Shown here: piece by piece, positions 1 to 8,443 of the stretch | Position numbering within the stretch: the stretch's first letter is position 1 | Layout of the letters: the number at the start of each line of letters is the position of its first letter | DNA from: Chthonomonas calidirosea | GTDB lineage: Bacteria; Armatimonadota; Fimbriimonadia; Fimbriimonadales; Fimbriimonadaceae | DNA length: 44,306 nucleotides | Direction of reading: 5' to 3' | Assembly (NCBI GenBank): GCA_945882415.1 | Contig: CAMCWC010000019.1 | Location: 1-44,306 of the forward strand | The notes under the pieces: model-generated | What the model saw: the letters and a program-made list of their open reading frames with translations, nothing else | Databases searched by the model: none | What the model was told of the DNA's origin: nothing | Translations under genes and position numbers: made by a program

Positions 1-41
1 CGATCAATGAGCGTCGGCCCGTTCTGTTGCAAGGTGCTAGT

Positions 42-512
42 TTAGAACCGGTAGTGAGCAAACGCCTTGTTAGCGTCGGCCATTCGGTGGGTGTCTTCTC
101 GCTTCTTGATCGTGCTACCCGTACCGTTGTAGGCATCGAGGAACTCGGAGGAGAGCTTGTCCACCATGGTCTTGCCCGATCGCTTTCGCGCCGCGGCAAC
201 CATCCAGCGGAGGGCTAAGGTTCGTCGTCGGTCTGGTCGGACTTCCATCGGAACCTGGTAGGTCTGTCCACCAACTCGTCGTGGTCGAACTTCAACCGTC
301 GGCATCGAGTTGTGGATGGCCTTGTCGAACACTTCGAGAGCTGGCACGCCGGCCTTAGCTTCGCAGTTCGCCATGGCGGCGTAGAAGATCTTTTCTGCGA
401 CGGTCTTCTTGCCGTCCATCATCATTCGGTTGATGAATCGCGTTACCATTTCCGATCCGTAAATCGGATCTGGAATCGCGGGTCGCTTTGTTGCTGGTCC
501 TTTACGTGGCAT
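42..512 (-). CDS. rpsG: 30S ribosomal protein S7
   Basis: Small-subunit ribosomal protein that binds the 3' major domain of 16S rRNA and nucleates assembly of the head. The 156-residue product is the usual bacterial length. It shows the family blocks from the N-terminal MPRKG through [17 protein letters not shown], the [13 protein letters not shown] loop and the conserved end [10 protein letters not shown]. Its ATG overlaps the rpsL stop by one base (TAATG at 514-510), so the two are translationally coupled as in a classical str operon. fusA would be expected next but would lie beyond position 1. The 41 bases left of the stop show no terminator. Confidence 0.98.
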   Translation of the reverse strand: MPRKGPATKRPAIPDPIYGSEMVTRFINRMMMDGKKTVAEKIFYAAMANCEAKAGVPALEVFDKAIHNSMPTVEVRPRRVGGQTYQVPMEVRPDRRRTLALRWMVAAARKRSGKTMVDKLSSEFLDAYNGTGSTIKKREDTHRMADANKAFAHYRF

Positions 513-916
513 TACTTCTTCTTCCCTGCTGCTGCCGGTGCGCCAGCCTTCGGTCGCTTGGTTCCGTACTTGCTTCGTCCCTGCATTCGCTTGGAGGTAC
601 CGGCGGTCTGCTGGGTTCCTCGAACGATGTGGTAGCGGACGCCGGGAAGGTCCTTAACTCGGCCTCCTCGAACAAGCACAACTGAGTGCTCCTGAAGGTT
701 GTGGCCTTCGCCCGGAATGTAGGCAGTTACTTCGATGCCATTCGTCAATCGCACACGTGCGGTCTTTCGAAGAGCCGAGTTTGGCTTCTTCGGGGTCATC
801 GTTCGCACGACGGTGCAAACACCGCGCTTGAAGGGGTTACTCTTCAAAGCCGGTGACTTTGACTTCACTTTCGGGACCGAACGTCCCTTTCGAACCAATT
901 GATTAACGGTTGGCAT
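512..916 (-). CDS. rpsL: 30S ribosomal protein S12
   Basis: Ribosomal protein of the decoding centre; mutations in this family give streptomycin resistance. The product is 134 residues starting [12 protein letters not shown]. It contains the invariant [11 protein letters not shown] block around the conserved Lys42 region and the second conserved loop [13 protein letters not shown], then a Lys/Ala-rich tail. The frame is open upstream to position 1000, but that extension overlaps a terminator-like hairpin and has no family similarity, so the ATG at 916 is the start. A weak purine stretch (GCAGAGAAAAG) precedes it. First gene of the str operon; see the structured leader at 977-1101. Confidence 0.98.
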   Translation of the reverse strand: MPTVNQLVRKGRSVPKVKSKSPALKSNPFKRGVCTVVRTMTPKKPNSALRKTARVRLTNGIEVTAYIPGEGHNLQEHSVVLVRGGRVKDLPGVRYHIVRGTQQTAGTSKRMQGRSKYGTKRPKAGAPAAAGKKK

Positions 917-976
917 ACTTTTCTCTGCTTTATTTTTCTCGCTTTTCGAAACGGGCAGGCGGCCAAGCGGGCAACC

Positions 977-1009
977 AAAAACCCCGTCGCGCATTCGCAC
1001 GGCGGGGTT
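977..1009 (-). terminator. Terminator-like hairpin in the rpsL leader (possible attenuator)
   Basis: Read on the minus strand, a 10-bp stem (arms 1000-1009 and 980-989, one G-U pair) encloses a 10-nt loop and runs into TTTTT at 981-977. No gene ends upstream of it on this strand: the next gene to the right is the divergent fasciclin gene. The hairpin therefore sits inside the 5' leader of rpsL, about 60 nt before its start codon. That position suggests attenuation rather than simple termination. The U-tract is short, so strength is uncertain. Confidence 0.5.
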
Positions 1010-1033
1010 CAGGGGGTCGGTGGCAATTCACTT

Positions 1034-1091
1034 CCAAGACCTATCGCTAGTTCCCTCCGGGCAAACGATCTTGGTCCTGCCAAAAAGGCAG
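1034..1091 (-). other. Two hairpins in the rpsL 5' leader
   Basis: On the minus strand a first hairpin pairs CTGCC with GGCAG (1087-1091 with 1077-1081) around five T. A second pairs CCAAGATC with GGTCTTGG (1067-1074 with 1034-1041, one G-U pair) around a 25-nt loop that contains GGAGGGAAC. With the terminator-like hairpin at 977-1009 this gives three stem-loops between the candidate promoter and rpsL. No known ribosomal-protein leader family was recognised. Confidence 0.4.
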
Positions 1092-1107
1092 AAACCGAGA
1101 CCTTCAA

Positions 1108-1138
1108 ATATTACCTTCACGCTCTGTTAAATTTTCAA
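1108..1138 (-). promoter_or_regulatory. Candidate promoter of the rpsL-rpsG operon
   Basis: On the minus strand TTGAAA (1138-1133) is followed after 19 nt by TAATAT (1113-1108). The spacing is long for a sigma-70 promoter, but a start site near 1101 would place all three leader hairpins in the transcript. The remainder of the 353-nt gene-free stretch 917-1269 holds these hairpins and the upstream region of the divergent fasciclin gene. Confidence 0.35.
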
Positions 1139-1204
1139 GCTCACGTTCGACTTTCCCGGATTGACTGCCGCCACGGACAGAAATTTCATTTCTCATCATT
1201 CATT

Positions 1205-1210
1205 TATGAT
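1205..1210 (+). promoter_or_regulatory. Candidate -10 box of the fasciclin gene
   Basis: TATGAT matches the -10 consensus at five of six positions and lies 59 nt before the ATG at 1270. No convincing -35 box is found 16-18 nt upstream, so this is tentative. Confidence 0.3.
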
Positions 1211-1251
1211 GTTTTGACGCACTTTTCATCACGGAATGCGTAGGGTGTGGT

Positions 1252-1266
1252 GGAGTCAGTGACTCC
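1252..1266. repeat. 15-bp palindrome just before the fasciclin start codon
   Basis: GGAGTCA and TGACTCC form a perfect inverted repeat around a single G, ending 3 nt before the ATG. It occupies the place where a ribosome-binding site would be. It could be a protein-binding operator or could fold in the mRNA and limit initiation. Confidence 0.45.
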
Positions 1267-1269
1267 GGA

Positions 1270-1782
1270 ATGAAAATGAAACTCAACAAAATCGCTTTGA
1301 CCCTCGTTGCTCCTCTCGCCCTTGGGTCCTTCGCCTTTGCAAAGGCCGAAAAGGATATCGTCGACACCGCCGTTGCCGCAGGTAGTTTCAAGACCCTCGT
1401 GAGCCTCGTCCAGAAGGCTGGCCTCGTCGATACCCTTAAGGGCACCGGACCATTCACGGTTCTCGCACCATCCGATGCCGCTTTCGCTAAGCTGCCAAAG
1501 GCTCTCGTCGCTAAGATCGTCGGCGACAAGAAGCTTCTGACCAGCATCCTCACCTATCACGTTATTGCTGGCAAGGTCCTCTCGACCGACCTCAAGAACG
1601 GCCTCAAGGCGAAGACCGTCCAGGGCGAAGAAGTAACCGTCATGATCAAGGGCAAGACCGTCACCTTCAACAAGTCGAAGGTGAGCGCTGCCGACATCAT
1701 GGCAACCAACGGCGTCATCCACGTCATCGACACCGTCCTCGTCCCACCAACGATCCTCAAGGCTCTCTCGGCTAAGAAGTAA
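1270..1782 (+). CDS. Exported fasciclin (FAS1) domain protein
   Basis: A 170-residue protein with a Sec signal peptide (MKMKLNKIALTLVAPLALGSFAFA) followed by a single FAS1 domain (about residues 28-165). The H1-type motif (GPFTVLAPSDAAFAKLP) and the H2-type YHVIAGKV and GVIHVIDTVLVP stretches are clear. Secreted single-FAS1 proteins are commonly adhesion-like or envelope proteins; the ligand here is unknown. The second ATG at 1276 is an alternative start. The gene stands alone, diverges from rpsL, and ends in a strong terminator shared with the convergent C11 lipoprotein gene. Confidence 0.93.
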   Translation: MKMKLNKIALTLVAPLALGSFAFAKAEKDIVDTAVAAGSFKTLVSLVQKAGLVDTLKGTGPFTVLAPSDAAFAKLPKALVAKIVGDKKLLTSILTYHVIAGKVLSTDLKNGLKAKTVQGEEVTVMIKGKTVTFNKSKVSAADIMATNGVIHVIDTVLVPPTILKALSAKK

Positions 1783-1792
1783 GACACGCAAG

Positions 1793-1831
1793 AAAGCCCG
1801 GTCTGCACGATGCAGACCGGGCTTTTTTTTT
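1793..1831 (+). terminator. Strong bidirectional intrinsic terminator
   Basis: A perfect 15-bp stem (1793-1807 with 1811-1825) with a 3-nt loop runs into nine T at 1823-1831 on the plus strand. On the minus strand the same stem runs into TTTCTT. It therefore serves both the fasciclin gene and the convergent gene ending at 1830. This is the only convergent pair in the window with an obvious shared terminator. Confidence 0.9.
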
Positions 1832-4691
1832 ACAAGCCGTAGCCAAACTCCAAGTTCTGATCCTCGATCTTTTCCTGAATTGGATTGATGCTCACCTTAC
1901 AGCGGCCGGCCCCCGCGTTGCGCGGATATGACCAACCAGGGACGGTCACCTTCTTTACCGAAGTTCCAGCATAGTCAAAGATCTCTATCTCGGACGCCCC
2001 GACTGATCCGGCCGTGTCAGAAATCTGGCTGAATACCGTCAGGTAGTGGGTTTTGTCCTGTGCCTTTTCTGTTATGAGATAGTCTCGTCGCCCTGAAAGC
2101 GAGTCTATATCTTCAATCACGTGATATCCACGGTCAAATGACCATCGTGGAACCGAGCTTCCAGGAAGATTGTCCGGGTCGAACATGCAGAAGTCCGCTT
2201 CAGTTGAAACCCTCACCGCATAAAGGTGACGGTAAATCTCCACCAACATCTCCCCGTACTTTGTGCGCCGAGAGACCTCCAACCCTTCGAAGTCATAGAC
2301 GAAATGATCAAACTCGGCTCGGTCCGGATACCAGAGAGACATCCCGTTGCGACCCGGAATCGCGCTGCCTGCGTAGTTCTTGAGAACCACCGCTTTGAGG
2401 GCGTCACGAATTTCAATTCCCGTGTTTCGGTACGGAATATTGACGCTGGCGATCAAGAAGTCAGCAACCTGCTTGAGGTCGCGACTGTCGGGCCAACTGT
2501 TTCCTCCAGAACTTGCCTCGTGCCGTAGAACGGACGGACAGAACGCCTTAATATCCAGCATGCTCCGCCAGACGTTGCTGTCGTAGAGCCCGTTCAAACC
2601 GTTTCCATCTGGGTCAGACACAATGCGGTTCGACCAACTGTCCACGGCGGTGTCCAGGGCTGGCATCTTGGTCAAGTCGTAGGCGGCAATGTGCTCGTCT
2701 TTAATGCCTAACGCCGTACTATCGGCGGCGAAGTCCTCCACTACCTTGACCGCGAGTTCTTGAGCGGTCATGTTAGGGTTGTCAACTAGGCCCTGCATCG
2801 TCAAGTCATAGCGCAGTCCACGTCCAGGCATCAGGACCTGTGATCCTACGTATGCCTTGGCCACGTCTTGAAATTCGCTCACGACTTCCCAAGAGCCCAT
2901 GAGGCAAGCATCGTTTACGATAACGTCAACCGGCCCGGTGCGCTTTATCACGTCATGAATGTCATCGACGGTCATGAAGTTTCCGGATGAATCGTCATAC
3001 GAGAATCCAGCTCGCTTGGGGCGCGCAACGGCGCGCGCATGGTTTGCGTTCCGACGTAATGCGGGCGTTGCCCGGAAACCGTTCCCGTGATCCCAGAGAA
3101 TCAGCGCGTACTTCTCGGCCGGGCGATACGCTTTAGCCCAACGAATGAACTCTTCCAGTTCACTCACCTGACCCATGTCTCGCTCACCAAGCCTCTGTAC
3201 CGGCTGCGTGGCAACCTGAGCTTTGTTTTGCGAGTCATATGCCATCAGATAGCGTGCCGAATCACCCTTAAGTGACCGGTCTATTTGGGTGAGGACCGAC
3301 ACATCTGAATTCAGGCCCTTCACATACTGAACCTTTTCCATTTCCTTAAGATCTGGATCGACATAGGGATCTAAGTTGTTGTCCCCATTAATGAAAACCA
3401 TCACCGTCCATTTCTGATTAGCCGGCGCGGTACCGATGACCTCAAAGGAAACGCCGTCTTGACCGTCGGTGTAGTCGATGCTTGGGTCAAATACTCCGTT
3501 CCGGTTTACGTCGACAACAACATCGTACTTGCCAGGTCTGAGGTCAGGGAAAAGCAGGATCTTCGGATCAAACAAGACATCCGCACTCGGAGACGTGAAC
3601 GAAAGTGAACTGTCCGCAGAGAAAAAGCTGATCTGATCTCCGGCGGCAAACGTGCGATCACGATAAACGAGAATGTTTCCCACGGTTGTGCTGCCCGGCA
3701 CGGTTGAAGGTGCAACGGCCATCGGAGTGTCATTTACCAAGAACTGGTTTTGGGCTTCAAAGTTGAAATTGCTAGCCAGGTCAATCTCTCCGCCGGTCGC
3801 CGCACGCCGCGCTCCACTGACGCCGAATGAACCGAGAAGTGCATCTGGTCGCAGATCCGTTCCTTCTTCATAAGTGCCGTTTTTGTTGAGGTCAAGAATG
3901 ACCTCGAAGCGGTACGAGTTTGCCTCGCCGTTGATCGTGGGCCATAGTTCAACGACCGCGCTGCCATCGGCGCCAATCGTCACCCGATCTGCATTGCCAA
4001 CGAGGCGCTGTCTGCCGGGCGGAACACCCGGGTTCTCGCGGAATCCGGAAACGTCCTTGAGCTTCTCACCGGAGCGCATACTCGGAGTGGTTCTCACAAC
4101 AAAGGCATCAAACGTGTCACCGGGGGTAAAGCCGTAAAATTTGGCGGAAACGGACTCAGAAGCGGCGAACAGCCTATTAGGCTCAAAAGCGGTGCTTCCC
4201 TTCCCGACTCGGAACCCCTTACCGGCATTCTCAGCAACGGTGAATGACTGTGAACCAACAAGCGCCGATTCCGTCCCGATCAGACGAGAGACGCGCATCG
4301 TATAAGTCCCGGCTTCCAAAAGTGGCGTGACGAGCGTCGACCGGATTGCACCAGTTTTGTCTGTTCCAACCGTGTTGTACGAAACTACTTTCTCGCCACT
4401 TGGAGCAGTGACGGTATTTCGAGGACCGGTCACAACGACTTCGTAAATGGACTTTTCCGCCAAACCTGTGGCGGTTGCCATTAGCCCCTTCCCGGAAGCA
4501 ATCGGCCCCGTAATGGCAGCACCAGATGAATCCTTAAAGGTGAAATTGCTGATACTTCCGATCGGGCCTCCGCCGCCGCCGGATCCCGTGGCACTACTGC
4601 CACAACCATCGCCCCCGCAACCGGCGAGAGTCAAGAGAATGCCGTAGCTGCAGGCACGGTAAAGAACTCGAGTGATTCTTGAGAAAGCCAT
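1830..4691 (-). CDS. Lipoprotein with C11 (clostripain-like) peptidase domain
   Basis: A 953-residue lipoprotein: a type II signal peptide ends at the lipobox TLAGC (Cys25) and is followed by a Gly/Ser linker. Residues about 45-425 are beta-rich with no recognised family. The peptidase C11 domain starts near residue 427 (KWTVMVFINGDNNLD). It carries the catalytic His in LILWDHGNGF (His535) and the catalytic Cys in IVNDACLMGSWE (Cys596). Clostripain-family enzymes cleave after Arg/Lys, often after self-processing; the specificity here is inferred only. The C-terminal about 150 residues look beta-rich. It lies 70 nt downstream of a LuxR-type regulator on the same strand and may be its target or operon partner. 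Confidence 0.9.
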   Translation of the reverse strand: MAFSRITRVLYRACSYGILLTLAGCGGDGCGSSATGSGGGGGPIGSISNFTFKDSSGAAITGPIASGKGLMATATGLAEKSIYEVVVTGPRNTVTAPSGEKVVSYNTVGTDKTGAIRSTLVTPLLEAGTYTMRVSRLIGTESALVGSQSFTVAENAGKGFRVGKGSTAFEPNRLFAASESVSAKFYGFTPGDTFDAFVVRTTPSMRSGEKLKDVSGFRENPGVPPGRQRLVGNADRVTIGADGSAVVELWPTINGEANSYRFEVILDLNKNGTYEEGTDLRPDALLGSFGVSGARRAATGGEIDLASNFNFEAQNQFLVNDTPMAVAPSTVPGSTTVGNILVYRDRTFAAGDQISFFSADSSLSFTSPSADVLFDPKILLFPDLRPGKYDVVVDVNRNGVFDPSIDYTDGQDGVSFEVIGTAPANQKWTVMVFINGDNNLDPYVDPDLKEMEKVQYVKGLNSDVSVLTQIDRSLKGDSARYLMAYDSQNKAQVATQPVQRLGERDMGQVSELEEFIRWAKAYRPAEKYALILWDHGNGFRATPALRRNANHARAVARPKRAGFSYDDSSGNFMTVDDIHDVIKRTGPVDVIVNDACLMGSWEVVSEFQDVAKAYVGSQVLMPGRGLRYDLTMQGLVDNPNMTAQELAVKVVEDFAADSTALGIKDEHIAAYDLTKMPALDTAVDSWSNRIVSDPDGNGLNGLYDSNVWRSMLDIKAFCPSVLRHEASSGGNSWPDSRDLKQVADFLIASVNIPYRNTGIEIRDALKAVVLKNYAGSAIPGRNGMSLWYPDRAEFDHFVYDFEGLEVSRRTKYGEMLVEIYRHLYAVRVSTEADFCMFDPDNLPGSSVPRWSFDRGYHVIEDIDSLSGRRDYLITEKAQDKTHYLTVFSQISDTAGSVGASEIEIFDYAGTSVKKVTVPGWSYPRNAGAGRCKVSINPIQEKIEDQNLEFGYGL

Positions 4692-4761
4692 TTCTATCTC
4701 TGTTAGGTTGACGGAAAGCTCTCCCCGATTCCAGTTACCTTTTCAGGGGGGACCTTGGTTT

Positions 4762-5586
4762 TTAAGAGGTAGCCGGAGTCGATTCATGCGTAGCGATGAG
4801 AAGTTCTGCTCGAGACCGAACCCCGAACTTTGAATAAAGTTCTTTGACATAGCCATGAACCGTGTGTTGACTTAGTGAGAGGCTTCGAGCAATCTCCTTT
4901 TCAGAAAGACCAGATTGGAGCCCACCCAAAACACGTCGCAACCTTTGCGGCAAGCTTTGGATTTGGATTTCCAAATCCGATTCCGGCTGTCTCCAAATCT
5001 CCGCAAGAATCGGCTCAACCGAAAGCAAAAAGCCAAACGCTTGATCGCGTTCCGACTCTGAAAATTGTGCATCCCCTGTTCCTCGGAGTAGACAAAGGGT
5101 CCAGAGCACCTTCTCACCAGTAGGCACAAAAATCACAGGAATCGTCGCGTACAAGCAGGCGTCTTGGCCGGCTGCAACGCGGAACTCACGGTAATGGCTA
5201 GATTCGTACCAATCCACATCCGAAACAAGATCCTGCCGGCGGGCCGACATCGGGCCACCAAATTTTGGATGCTGTAAGTAGGCGGCAAGAAACGGATCGG
5301 GATAGTTAGAGCTATCTTTCGCATACCGATCTCGAGCGGTTCTCGCAGCCGAAGACCACTCCCCAAGATCAATCATCCGAATAAACGTCACATGATTGTT
5401 CGCATCAACGGATGATTGCGTCAAAACACCCGCAAGAGCAGACAGTTGATTGATTGCACCTTCAAAGATCAGCTTGACTTGGCCAACGGGATCGGCAGAG
5501 TCTTGCATTGCGCGCACTACGATCCGCGCCCATTGAACCCAGTCGGCCTGCAATGCTCGGTGAGGTAGTGGCTCTGGAGCTGTCAT
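4762..5586 (-). CDS. LuxR-family transcriptional regulator
   Basis: A 274-residue regulator. About the last 65 residues form a LuxR/GerE helix-turn-helix (SGLSEKEIARSLSLSQHTVH, then VKELYSKFGVRSRAELL). The N-terminal about 200 residues look like a GAF/PAS-type sensor fold, including a stretch (YATIPVIFVPTGEKVLWTLCLL) typical of such sheets; the ligand is unknown. There is no receiver domain and no membrane segment. The frame is open to a TTG at 5592, but the ATG at 5586 has a good Shine-Dalgarno (GAGGA about 8 nt upstream). Neighbours are the C11 lipoprotein downstream and the symporter upstream. Confidence 0.88.
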   Translation of the reverse strand: MTAPEPLPHRALQADWVQWARIVVRAMQDSADPVGQVKLIFEGAINQLSALAGVLTQSSVDANNHVTFIRMIDLGEWSSAARTARDRYAKDSSNYPDPFLAAYLQHPKFGGPMSARRQDLVSDVDWYESSHYREFRVAAGQDACLYATIPVIFVPTGEKVLWTLCLLRGTGDAQFSESERDQAFGFLLSVEPILAEIWRQPESDLEIQIQSLPQRLRRVLGGLQSGLSEKEIARSLSLSQHTVHGYVKELYSKFGVRSRAELLIATHESTPATS

Positions 5587-5653
5587 CGGCAATTCCTCGG
5601 CGTCGATGATGGAACCGAACGCCGATCATCCTTTGAGAACATAGACTTCACTT

Positions 5654-7051
5654 TCAAGACTCGGTTACCTGCTTAGGTTCGGATCTCTCCACCATCCGCG
5701 CAACGCAAGCAGCGATGGTCATGTCACCGGTCACGTTCAGCACGGTTCGGGACATGTCCAAAATCCGGTCAACTCCCAGAACGATTCCAACTGCGGCCAC
5801 CGGAATGACCTGACCGTTCGCCGATGTCAAGCCCGCCATGATCGTCGTAATCATTGGCCAAGCGCCACCCGGGATTCCAGCGGTGCCGATGCCGCCGACG
5901 ATCGATAGCCCCATCACCATCAGCTGCTGCGTGATCGTGAGGTCAAGGCCGAACATTTGGGCGAAGAACAAGATCGTGATGCCTTCGAATAGGGCCGTGC
6001 CGTTCTGGTTTGCCGTTGCGCCTACGGTGAGAACGAACGAGGAAACGTCCTTCGGCAAATGAACCTCATCGGTTGCCGCCTTTAGAGCGGTCGGCAAAGT
6101 CGCGTTGCTTGAGCTGGTCGCAAACGCCGTGATCATCGTTGTCCGCATCTGGCGGAAGAACTCAATTGGATTCCGCTTAGCGATCAGCTTCAGCACGATG
6201 CTGTAGGTCACGTATTGGTGGATGACCAGACACACTAAGACCACCAACACGTAAGCCCCGACGGCGGCAAACACCTCCAATCCCAAAGTCGAGGTCGCCC
6301 GAAACACGAGGAAGAACACGGCAATGGGGCCGTAACTCATCGCGTAGTCAATCACCTTTTGACTTGCCGCAAAAATCCCTTCGAAGAACACCTTGACCGG
6401 TTCGGATTTCTCTTTCTCGATCGCCGAGAGTGCAATACCAAATACGATCGCAAAGAACATGAAAGGCAGCAAGCCGCCGTCAAGTGCGCGGTTGATTTCT
6501 TTGAATGGGTTCTTTGGAATCACGCCAAGCAAAGGCGGATCGTCGGGTCCTTTCTTCGCCGATTCCAAGAATTTGGCCGCCTGCTCGGTGTTTCCGTATT
6601 GCTTCTCCAGCGCACCACGCTGTTCCAGCGAGATCACTTTTCCGGGCTGCACCAAGTTGACCGCCGCGACGCCGAGACCAACGGCCGTGCCGCTGAGCAC
6701 GACCGTCATGATCAGCGAATAGATGCCAACCTTCCCGACTCTCGCGGCATCGCCAAGCTCACCGACACCCAGCAGGAGCGCCGAGAACAGCAACGGCACC
6801 ACCACCATGAACAGCATGTAAAGGAAGATGTTGCCCGCTGGCGTGGCGATGACTTCCACAAACCACTTCAGGTTTTCGTTCGTTGCCCCAAACAGGGCCT
6901 GCACGATTCCTCCCGTGATCGCCCCAAGAACGAGGCCGATGAGAATTTTCGTGTGGAGCGGAATCTGCTTCAGGCGCGACATCATCCGCGCTATCGTATC
7001 AGGATTTTTTGCAGAAGGACCCATCCGGGCAGGTTTCTGGCGCCTCTGCAT
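5654..7051 (-). CDS. Dicarboxylate/amino acid:cation symporter (DAACS, SLC1 family)
   Basis: Inner-membrane secondary transporter of the glutamate/aspartate/C4-dicarboxylate family, 465 residues, with several hydrophobic segments from residue 35 on. Family signatures are in order: the serine-rich TSSSNATLP (about 312-320), NQNGTAL (about 348-354, where NMDGT is more usual), GIPGGA (about 392-397) and DRILDMSRTVLNVTGD. The last includes the Arg that in characterised members binds the substrate side-chain carboxylate, so an acidic substrate is likely. An insert of about 35 residues (140-175) lies in the extracytoplasmic loop region. The start at 7051 is supported by an upstream TTAAGG; Met23 is an alternative. 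Confidence 0.92.
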   Translation of the reverse strand: MQRRQKPARMGPSAKNPDTIARMMSRLKQIPLHTKILIGLVLGAITGGIVQALFGATNENLKWFVEVIATPAGNIFLYMLFMVVVPLLFSALLLGVGELGDAARVGKVGIYSLIMTVVLSGTAVGLGVAAVNLVQPGKVISLEQRGALEKQYGNTEQAAKFLESAKKGPDDPPLLGVIPKNPFKEINRALDGGLLPFMFFAIVFGIALSAIEKEKSEPVKVFFEGIFAASQKVIDYAMSYGPIAVFFLVFRATSTLGLEVFAAVGAYVLVVLVCLVIHQYVTYSIVLKLIAKRNPIEFFRQMRTTMITAFATSSSNATLPTALKAATDEVHLPKDVSSFVLTVGATANQNGTALFEGITILFFAQMFGLDLTITQQLMVMGLSIVGGIGTAGIPGGAWPMITTIMAGLTSANGQVIPVAAVGIVLGVDRILDMSRTVLNVTGDMTIAACVARMVERSEPKQVTES

Positions 7052-7057
7052 CGACTA

Positions 7058-7063
7058 ACCTTA
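7058..7063 (-). promoter_or_regulatory. TAnnnT -10 element 6 nt before the symporter start
   Basis: On the minus strand TAAGGT lies exactly 6 nt before the ATG at 7051, the spacing of a leaderless promoter. The same bases include TTAAGG, so a Shine-Dalgarno role is an equally good reading here. Confidence 0.4.
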
Positions 7064-7094
7064 AGAAAGTGGGCGAAACCATCGCCTCCACAGG

Positions 7095-7685
7095 TTGAAA
7101 GTCATGCTCGGTCTTCTTCTCATTGCCAGCCAACAAGTAGCCCAAACCCCTGCACCGCCCGTTCTACAAATTAGCTTTCAGGATTCAAACGGAAAGCTCC
7201 GAGCGATCACCGGAACCCCAGATCACCGCGGGACCGTGATGTTCCTAATGATTCCGGACTGCCCGATTGCGCGGCAATACGCCGCGGAAATGGAAAGAAT
7301 CCGAAAGGAATACGCTCCGAAGAAGATCCAAACCTTCACCGTGATTGCCGATCCGGACTACACCCCTGCAAGGTCCAAACTGTTTGCCAAGGAGTACGGG
7401 ATCGGATCGCCGGTAATTCTAACTAGCAAAAATCGGTTCACATTTTCGAGCGGTCAAGCAATCAGTCCAACGGCAATCGTCATTTCGAACGAAGGTCAGA
7501 TTGTCTATCGGGGTCGGATCGACGACCGCTTCCCGAAACTAGGCGTTCAGCGAAAGCCCCAGCGACGAGACCTGCGAATCGCGCTGGATCAGTTCTTGGC
7601 CGGCAAACCTGTTACCGTTCCGCAGACCAAAGCCGTCGGCTGCATCATTCCGCCTGAATTCCTCAAAGGTCGAGCCGAGCGGTAA
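7095..7685 (+). CDS. Exported redoxin / thioredoxin-like protein
   Basis: A 196-residue protein with an N-terminal signal-like segment and an AhpC/TSA-type redoxin fold. The motif IPDCPIARQYAAEM has one cysteine where a CxxC would be expected; a second Cys appears near the C terminus in KAVGCIIP. The arrangement resembles single-Cys redoxins of environmental bacteria, so these two cysteines may be the redox pair. The longest frame starts at a TTG (7095) that supplies the Lys of the signal n-region. The ATG at 7104, 9 nt after AGG, is an alternative. The 3' end overlaps the convergent xth gene by 23 nt. Confidence 0.82.
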   Translation: MKVMLGLLLIASQQVAQTPAPPVLQISFQDSNGKLRAITGTPDHRGTVMFLMIPDCPIARQYAAEMERIRKEYAPKKIQTFTVIADPDYTPARSKLFAKEYGIGSPVILTSKNRFTFSSGQAISPTAIVISNEGQIVYRGRIDDRFPKLGVQRKPQRRDLRIALDQFLAGKPVTVPQTKAVGCIIPPEFLKGRAER

Positions 7686-8436
7686 CGAACGTGTGGTCGC
7701 TGGGCTTCTCGAGCTTCCTCGCGGCCAAGTCGATCTCAACATCCTTAACCAGTCCAACCAGCGGCTCGGTCACATAGATGTGGTCAATCCGCCACCCGAG
7801 TTTCCGGTCAACCGCGCGAGGCACCGTGAAGTCCCAAAACGTGTACTCAACCTCGGTGGGATACAGGTGCCGGTAGGTATCCGTGAGCCCGAAGTCCACG
7901 ATTCGGTCGAGCCGAGAGAATTCATCCGGGTGGTGCCCAACCATGCCCAGCTTCCGGTCGCTTTCGTAAACGTCAATGCCGGTTGGGGCGATGTTGATGT
8001 CGCCCAGCCAAATCACCGGAGCCTGCGGCGAATATCGCTCCCGGAGCAGGCGAGCAAACCGCTCCAGCCAAGCCATCTTGTAAACCCACTTGTCGCTGCC
8101 CACGGTGTTCCCGTTCGGCACGTAGGTGTTGATGATTTCGATCCCGGAGATCGTCGCCGAAATCACCCGAGCATCTTGTGGCATCAGCTCGTCGCCAAAG
8201 CCAATCTGCACATTGTCAATTGGTAGCCGCGAGAGGAAGCAAACCCCGTTCCAGCTCTTTTGCCCGTTCAGCGCAAGCTCATAACCGCGTGCTTCGAATT
8301 CCTCAACCGGAAACTTGTCGTTCTCGACCTTCGTTTCCTGAATCGCCACAACATCCGGCTCGTTCTCGTCCAGCCATTCCAAAAGTCTCGGCAATCTCGC
8401 TCGCACCGAAGCGGCGTTGTACGTGCAAATCTTCAC
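7663..8436 (-). CDS. xth: Exodeoxyribonuclease III
   Basis: Mg-dependent AP endonuclease/3'-5' exonuclease of base-excision repair, 257 residues from the chosen start, matching the family length. Motifs in order: KICTYNAASVRARL, the metal-binding QETKV, NTYVPNG, the catalytic WLGDINIAP and the C-terminal RIDHIYVT and PSDHTFV. The frame continues to an ATG at 8496, but that would run into the divergent pyrC gene and adds about 20 non-family residues. The GTG at 8436 places the strand MKICTYN at the normal N terminus, and a TAGAAT box lies 7 nt upstream of it. Confidence 0.95.
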   Translation of the reverse strand: MKICTYNAASVRARLPRLLEWLDENEPDVVAIQETKVENDKFPVEEFEARGYELALNGQKSWNGVCFLSRLPIDNVQIGFGDELMPQDARVISATISGIEIINTYVPNGNTVGSDKWVYKMAWLERFARLLRERYSPQAPVIWLGDINIAPTGIDVYESDRKLGMVGHHPDEFSRLDRIVDFGLTDTYRHLYPTEVEYTFWDFTVPRAVDRKLGWRIDHIYVTEPLVGLVKDVEIDLAARKLEKPSDHTFVTARLDL

Positions 8437-8443
8437 CGGCCAA

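Noticed and set aside
917-1000. N-terminal extension of rpsL to 1000
   Set aside because: S12 begins MPTVNQL in essentially all bacteria, and the extension overlaps the terminator-like hairpin.
1204-1791. 195-codon minus-strand open frame
   Set aside because: Antisense to the fasciclin gene and reading out of the shared terminator; acidic repetitive composition of a shadow frame.
6359-7174. 271-codon plus-strand open frame
   Set aside because: It is antisense to the symporter gene, has an Arg/His/Glu-heavy composition typical of a shadow frame, and shows no domain.
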